Assembly (NCBI GenBank): GCA_013152945.1
Contig: JAADFL010000004.1
Span: 1-10,670 of the forward strand
Source: Deltaproteobacteria bacterium
GTDB taxonomy: Bacteria; Myxococcota_A; JAADFL01
Reading direction: 5' to 3'
Length of the DNA: 10,670 bases
Positions within the stretch are counted from its first letter, which is position 1; each line of letters opens with the position of its first letter. A program made the translations under genes and the position numbers. Below, piece after piece: positions 6,836 through 10,670 of this stretch. A model generated the notes under the pieces. That model saw nothing but the letters and a program-made list of their open reading frames with translations, did not search any database and was not told where the DNA came from.

Positions 6836-9800
6836 CTAAAGGACCTTGCCGCGGGCAGGGGCTTTACGACGTCTCATTGTCACGAGCAATCCCAGGATGG
6901 CGAGCATCTGCAATGTGCCGCCCCCTGGGTTTCCATTGCCGGTTGCGCTGCATCCGCCGCCGGACTTGCCGTCGGCGCCGTTCAGGCCGTTGCAGACGTA
7001 CGATGTAAGATCCTGGTTGATCTCACCGGGGTCCAGCACGCCGTCACCATCCGCGTCCAGGCCGGCTTCTATGCGCTTGCCGCCGGCCTCGCAGTTGTCA
7101 CCCGGCGGCTCGTCGGCTACGTTGACCAGCGAGTTCAAACCGTTGCTTCCATCATTGCCCTTGTCGCCTTTGTCACCCTTGTCACCCTTGTCACCCTCGA
7201 TCCCGTTACATACATAGTACGTATCATCGACCTCATCGGCATCCAGCGAGCCGTTGGCGTTGGCATCCAGGCCTACCTCGATCTTCTGGCCTCCCTCGGC
7301 GCAGTGTACACCTGGAGGCTCCTCGGTGATCTGTACGAGCGCGGTGTCGCCGTCTCTTCCACGGCAGTCCAGCACGGTGCAAATCGAGTCCCCGTTCTTG
7401 TCTTCGGATCCATCGCAAACGTGGTTCTGGTTCGAGTCCCAGCACGAGAACCCGTCGCGGTCGAAGTCACCCCTGCAGTCCTGGACGTTGCAAGAACCCT
7501 CTCCCGTAAGGTCTTCTTCCGGGTCGCATATCCTGTTCTCGTTCCTGTCCCAGCAATGGAAGCCGTCGCTGCCCCGGCAGTCCGAGGGAGTGCAGTCATT
7601 GTCCCCGTCCTTGTCCTCGGCCGGGTCGCAGACATAATCCTGGTCGAGATCCCAGCACGAGTAACCATCCTTACCGTCCTTGCCATCGAGTCCCTGGCAA
7701 TCCAGCACGTTGCACGCACTGTCCCCGTTTTTGTCCTCGGGGGGGTCGCACGCGTGGTTGTTGTTCAGGTCCCAGCACGAGTACCCGTCCGTTCCATCCG
7801 CACCCCTGCAATCCAGGACAGTGCAGTCACCATCACCGTTGAGGTCCTCGGTGCCGGCGTCACAGGACCCGTCTCGGTCCAGGTCCCAGCAAGCAATGCC
7901 GGTATCACCCTTTTCGCCGGTATCTCCCTTGCAGTCCGAGGGCGTACAATCGCCATCTCCGTTTCGGTCCTCGGCCGGGTCGCAGATATAGTCCTGGTCC
8001 AGGTCCCAGCACGAGTACCCGTCCGCACCGTCGTCCCCGTCCGCGCCCCTGCAATCAAGCACGTTGCAGAGACCGTCCTTGTTCTTGTCCTCCGGGGCTG
8101 CATCGCAGACATTGTTGGCATTCAGGTCCCAGCAGGCATAGCCGTTGTCTCCCTTGGCGCCCCTGCAGTCCAGGAGATTGCAGACACCGTCGCCGTTCAG
8201 GTCCTCGGCAGGGAGGTCGCATTCACCGTCCTCGTCGAGGTCCCAGCAGGAGGCCCCCCTGGCGCCATCCGGGCCACGGCAGTCCGCGGGCGTGCAATCA
8301 CCGTCTCCGTTTTTGTCCTCGGCCTGGTCGCAGACATAGTCCTGGTCGAGATCCCAGCATGACTTGCCGTCGGCGCCGTCCTGGCCGTCTGCACCGCGGC
8401 AATCCAGCACGTTGCAGGTTCCGTCCGAGTTCGTATCCTCTGCAGCGTCACAACCTCTGTTGGAGTTGAGGTCCCAGCAGGCATAGCCCTGCGGACCCAT
8501 GGCACCCCTGCAGTCGACCAGGTTGCATGTGCCGTCTCCGTTCAGGTCCTCGGTTGCCGTGTCGCACGAGCGGTCCCCATCGAGGTCCCAGCAAGTCAGC
8601 CCGTCCTCTCCCTTGCAGTCGGTCGGCGTGCAGTCGCCGTCGCCGTTGAAGTCCTCGAGGGCCACGTCGCAGATATCGTTTTCGTTGATGTCCCAGCAAT
8701 GGTACTTCTGCACCGGGGGATCGCCGGTGTACTCGTAGGCCCCGATATCGCATTCCCCGTTATGGGGCCTGGTCATGCCGCGTTGGTCCGTGGTAACGGG
8801 TGCGCCGTCCATGTCCGTGCACGAGCCGGCATCCACCGCCGGGCTTTCGGGCGGCAGTGCATGGGTTGCAGTGGGCCCGCCGTTGCTGGCCAGCGGGCCT
8901 ACCTTGGCGTCCCTGCCGAGTATGTTGTGGCTGTTGTCGGTGCCTACCGCGCAGTAGCTTAGGTTCTCGATGAGGTTGTAGCCATAGGAGTCGATGACGC
9001 CGTAACAGTCGTTGGGCTCGGCGCTTGCATGGTTGTCCGAGATTATCGTGTTCCTGAAGTCCACCCTGGCGTTGTAGGAGTTGTATATCCCTCCTCCCTG
9101 GTCACCGGCGAAGTTGCCGTTCAATGTCACGTTGTCCATGCGCACGTAACCCCGGTTGAATATGCCCCCGCCCTGGCTCTTGTCGGAGCTGTAAGCGAAG
9201 TTGTTGCTGATGGTGCAGTTCCGCAGGGTCAGTTCGGAATCGGGTTGTATGTTTATACCGCCACCGTCGGATGTCCTGACCGTGTTCCCGCTCACGGTGC
9301 TGGATGCCATGACCATGGAGCCGCTGCTGATATAGATTCCTCCGCCCGCGGTGTAGGCGGTGTTGCCCGAAATCGTGCTCTCTTCCACGGTTATCGTTCC
9401 CTGCACGTTCCAGATCCCGCCGCCGTACGTGCCGGCATAGTTGCCGAGCAGTACAGAGCGCCGTATTACGAGCACGCCGTGGTTGTTGTATATGGCGCCG
9501 CCGTAATAATAGGCCTCGTTCTTCATGATCTTCACCCTCTCGATGGTGAGGGATCCGTTGTTGTAGATGCCTCCGCCGCTATCCGTGGATGACTGCGTGC
9601 GGCCGTAACGGATCGTCATGTCCTTGAATACAACCGTAGTCCCGGTGTTGATTTCGAAGATCCTGTAAGCGGATGCGCCCTCCTTGGCATTACCCTGTAC
9701 TATGGTGTCGTCCATGCCCTGGCCCTGGACCGTCAGGTTCTTGTCTATCGTGATGTTGTTCTCCGTGAATGTCTCGGCGGCCAGGTCCAGCGTATCTCCG

Positions 9801-9937
9801 GGCGCCGCCGCCGCGATCGCGTCGGCGATCTTCGACTCGTCGCACCCGGTTGCGCAAACGGTAATAACCGCTGCCTCGGACTGGAACCAGAGCCCGAGCA
9901 TAATGTAGATAAAGGTAGTAGTAGTAAAAAATTTCAT
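6836..9937 (-). CDS. Beta-helix surface protein with Ca-type/collagen-like repeats and MYXO-CTERM-like tail
   Basis: The protein is 1033 residues from the ATG at 9937. The frame extends upstream to 10117, but this start has AGGAGGG (9945-9951, 7-nt spacer) and a signal peptide (about 1-22, ending SEAA). Domains in order: a parallel beta-helix (about 30-345) with seven GG[GA]I[YWNF] rungs at 121, 146, 172, 198, 225, 256 and 281; a choice-of-anchor-Q-like segment (about 340-404; GPLASNGGPTATHAL and SPAVDAG motifs); twelve Cys4, Asp-rich units (414-863) joined by Gly-X-Y linkers; two DUF7151-like modules (about 868-912 and 938-984; EPPGxxCxxGGxxIxxGLDA...YVCNG) separated by a GDK collagen-like run; and a tail GGGCS (Cys996), a hydrophobic segment 1008-1020 and RRRK. 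That tail resembles the MYXO-CTERM sorting signal. The Asp loops resemble dockerin or thrombospondin type 3 Ca sites. Inferred role: a large anchored surface adhesin or structural fibre. No enzyme motif is seen. Confidence 0.88.
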   Translation of the reverse strand: MKFFTTTTFIYIMLGLWFQSEAAVITVCATGCDESKIADAIAAAAPGDTLDLAAETFTENNITIDKNLTVQGQGMDDTIVQGNAKEGASAYRIFEINTGTTVVFKDMTIRYGRTQSSTDSGGGIYNNGSLTIERVKIMKNEAYYYGGAIYNNHGVLVIRRSVLLGNYAGTYGGGIWNVQGTITVEESTISGNTAYTAGGGIYISSGSMVMASSTVSGNTVRTSDGGGINIQPDSELTLRNCTISNNFAYSSDKSQGGGIFNRGYVRMDNVTLNGNFAGDQGGGIYNSYNARVDFRNTIISDNHASAEPNDCYGVIDSYGYNLIENLSYCAVGTDNSHNILGRDAKVGPLASNGGPTATHALPPESPAVDAGSCTDMDGAPVTTDQRGMTRPHNGECDIGAYEYTGDPPVQKYHCWDINENDICDVALEDFNGDGDCTPTDCKGEDGLTCWDLDGDRSCDTATEDLNGDGTCNLVDCRGAMGPQGYACWDLNSNRGCDAAEDTNSDGTCNVLDCRGADGQDGADGKSCWDLDQDYVCDQAEDKNGDGDCTPADCRGPDGARGASCWDLDEDGECDLPAEDLNGDGVCNLLDCRGAKGDNGYACWDLNANNVCDAAPEDKNKDGLCNVLDCRGADGDDGADGYSCWDLDQDYICDPAEDRNGDGDCTPSDCKGDTGEKGDTGIACWDLDRDGSCDAGTEDLNGDGDCTVLDCRGADGTDGYSCWDLNNNHACDPPEDKNGDSACNVLDCQGLDGKDGKDGYSCWDLDQDYVCDPAEDKDGDNDCTPSDCRGSDGFHCWDRNENRICDPEEDLTGEGSCNVQDCRGDFDRDGFSCWDSNQNHVCDGSEDKNGDSICTVLDCRGRDGDTALVQITEEPPGVHCAEGGQKIEVGLDANANGSLDADEVDDTYYVCNGIEGDKGDKGDKGDKGNDGSNGLNSLVNVADEPPGDNCEAGGKRIEAGLDADGDGVLDPGEINQDLTSYVCNGLNGADGKSGGGCSATGNGNPGGGTLQMLAILGLLVTMRRRKAPARGKVL
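7160..7195 (-). repeat. Four 9-bp repeats coding Gly-Asp-Lys
   Basis: Four tandem 9-bp units encode GDK at residues 915-926 of the beta-helix protein, part of a short collagen-like Gly-X-Y run linking its two DUF7151-like modules. Charged GDK triplets are typical of bacterial collagen-like segments. The run is too short to say whether a triple helix forms. Confidence 0.8.
7349..8698 (-). repeat. Twelve-unit Cys4/Asp repeat array arranged as four three-unit super-repeats
   Basis: The units begin at Cys residues 414, 449, 487, 527, 564, 602, 643, 683, 721, 761, 795 and 832 of the beta-helix protein. Each has CWDxxxxxxCD, then ED.NGDG.C and xxDC, then a Gly-X-Y linker. Each unit holds four Cys (48 in all) and two Asp/Asn-rich loops. 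Units 1, 4, 7 and 10 carry CTP[TAS]DC; units 2, 5 and 8 carry a DLDxDxxCD first loop; units 3, 6, 9 and 12 carry an N-rich first loop (such as DLNANNVCD) and [NT]VLDC. The true period is therefore three units. Super-repeats start at 8698, 8359, 8011 and 7657, with lengths 339, 348, 354 and about 309 bp. Linkers after units 3, 6 and 9 are the long form. Confidence 0.9.
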
Positions 9938-9982
9938 ATCAGATCCCTCCTGTAGTGGTTTTGCCCTCTCTACCGGGGATGC

Positions 9983-10024
9983 AATATAACAGACCGGCCG
10001 TGGTATAATGTGATTTTTGTCACA
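9983..10024 (-). promoter_or_regulatory. CRP-type operator and -10 element upstream of the beta-helix gene
   Basis: A perfect palindrome TGTGA-TTTTTG-TCACA occupies 10009-10024 and matches the core consensus of CRP-family activators. On the minus strand a TATATT hexamer (9983-9988, 5/6 to the -10 consensus) would start transcription near 9976, about 39 nt before the ATG at 9937. The palindrome centre (10016.5) then falls about 40.5 bp upstream of the start, the class II activator position (-41.5) that replaces a -35 box. No good -35 is present at 10006-10011, which fits. A plus-strand TATAAT at 10004-10009 overlaps the site but has no good -35 and no downstream plus-strand gene. Which regulator binds is not known. 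Confidence 0.5.
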
Positions 10025-10058
10025 ACGGAAGAGCCTGCATACGCCCGGCGGCCGGTCT
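9991..10058. repeat. 10-bp inverted repeat flanking the CRP-type site
   Basis: AGACCGGCCG at 9991-10000 and CGGCCGGTCT at 10049-10058 are exact reverse complements, separated by 48 bp that contain the CRP-type palindrome. Each arm also contains the self-complementary CGGCCG. They could be paired operator half-sites, or a stem in read-through RNA from the upstream gene. No T-tract follows, so it is not a standard terminator. Confidence 0.45.
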
Positions 10059-10117
10059 CCTTTCCCCGGTGCCTCCCAAAGGCTCCGTCCCCGCCGTGCG
10101 CGTCCCGCCGTGTACAC

Positions 10118-10670
10118 TCACGCCAGTACCAGGCCGAGCGGCACGGCAAAAATGCCCTTTCCCAGGCTCGTGGCCTGGTCCACATTGCACGCGAGAATGG
10201 CCAGGTCGCAGCCGGGCACGCGGGCCATGAACCGTTCCAGGGCCTTGATGTCCCTCTCCCGGATGCGCCCTGCCCACTTCACCTCCACGGCCAGGACCCT
10301 GCCCTTGTGCTCGATTACGAAGTCCACCTCGTACCTGCCCTGGATCCGCCAGTAGTACAGACCTGCGCCTGGGCACCAGGTTCCGAGCAAAGCCCTCAAG
10401 TTCTGCAGCACATGGGTCTCGAGCAGGGCTCCTGCCAGGGGCTCTGCCGTGAAATCCTGGCCCAGGCGGCCGGCACCGGCCAGATGGGCCGCGATTCCAG
10501 AGTCGGACATGTATACCTTGCTGGACTTGACCAGCCTGGGCGTGCGTCCTGCTGCGTAAGGCGGCAACAAGGAGACGAGAAAGGTCGCCTCGAGCACGCT
10601 CAGGTAGGCCTTGCCCGTGGGCAGGCTGATGCCGGCGTCCCTGCACAGCTCCCCGAGGTTGAGGACATTG
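10118..10670 (-). CDS. AAA-type ATPase with DUF4143 domain, C-terminal part (gene runs off the window)
   Basis: The last 183 residues of a longer protein are visible; the start lies beyond the right edge. The fragment begins inside a winged-helix-like stretch (LGELCRDAGISLPTGKAYL, then LEATFLVSLLPPY) followed by LVKSSKVYMSDSGIAAHL. Both are hallmarks of the DUF4143 (PF13635) region found after an AAA_14 ATPase domain in proteins of about 380-450 residues. Further on, RYEVDFVIE and VLAVEVKW give the D...ExK pattern of a PD-(D/E)XK nuclease-like fold, standard for this family. The P-loop half would lie outside the window. Cellular role is poorly defined; mobile-element or toxin-antitoxin-like functions have been suggested for the family, without direct support here. 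The stop (10118) is 180 bp upstream of the beta-helix gene start, and that gap holds a separate candidate promoter, so co-transcription is not required. Confidence 0.88.
   Translation of the reverse strand, partial: NVLNLGELCRDAGISLPTGKAYLSVLEATFLVSLLPPYAAGRTPRLVKSSKVYMSDSGIAAHLAGAGRLGQDFTAEPLAGALLETHVLQNLRALLGTWCPGAGLYYWRIQGRYEVDFVIEHKGRVLAVEVKWAGRIRERDIKALERFMARVPGCDLAILACNVDQATSLGKGIFAVPLGLVLA

Noticed and set aside
6773-8362. Long plus-strand open frame (529 codons) rich in Val, Pro and Ala repeats
   Set aside because: It is the antisense of the Cys4/Asp repeat array. The period-three codon pattern of the array keeps this frame free of stops. It has no signal, no family similarity and no convincing ribosome site.
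9938-10117. 60-codon N-terminal extension of the beta-helix protein
   Set aside because: It would run through the CRP-type site and the -10 element and precede an obvious signal peptide. The ATG at 9937 has AGGAGGG at correct spacing.
10020-10646. Minus-strand open frame of 208 codons overlapping the ATPase fragment
   Set aside because: Arg/Gly/Pro-rich out-of-frame shadow of the DUF4143 reading frame, typical of GC-rich DNA.

Overview
The window reads as a piece of chromosome from a myxococcal or related deltaproteobacterial-type Gram-negative, probably an uncultured one. The pointers are three lipoprotein signal peptides, an Asp-Thr 'DTDTDT' stalk, a disulphide-rich lipoprotein, a parallel beta-helix protein ending in a MYXO-CTERM-like sorting tail, and generally GC-rich coding sequence. 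No rRNA, tRNA, insertion sequence, phage gene or CRISPR array is visible, so the taxonomic call is an inference from protein architecture only.

Layout. Positions 10-4485 (minus strand) hold a probable two-gene operon: a Cys-rich lipoprotein with an internally duplicated architecture (2263-4485), followed 33 bp later by a lipoprotein built from 14 beta-propeller blade repeats (10-2229). A visibly AT-rich intergenic stretch (4486-5072) separates it from a divergent plus-strand gene (5073-6506). That gene encodes a lipoprotein with a long (Asp-Thr)n stalk carrying a seven-blade propeller. Between this gene and the next lies a decayed 5' fragment of a serine hydrolase gene (6551-6730, minus) with an in-frame stop right after its signal peptide.

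The largest gene (6836-9937, minus) encodes a 1033-residue surface protein. It has a signal peptide, a seven-rung beta-helix, twelve Cys4/Asp-rich putative Ca-binding units joined by collagen-like Gly-X-Y linkers, two DUF7151-like modules and a C-terminal sorting tail. The twelve units fall into four copies of a three-unit super-repeat. Its upstream region has a perfect TGTGA-N6-TCACA CRP-type palindrome placed about 41 bp upstream of the inferred start of transcription. The right edge (10118-10670, minus) holds the C-terminal part of an AAA/DUF4143-family ATPase.

How the genes relate. All four intact complete genes encode predicted exported, repeat-rich, surface-attached proteins: propellers on lipid anchors, a Cys-rich lipoprotein and a beta-helix/Ca-repeat stalk. 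No enzyme active site is recognisable in any of them. The simplest reading is a locus for cell-surface display, adhesion or envelope structure rather than metabolism. No known named system is recognised. The most unusual structures are the nested repeat arrays at 5163-5534 and 7349-8698.
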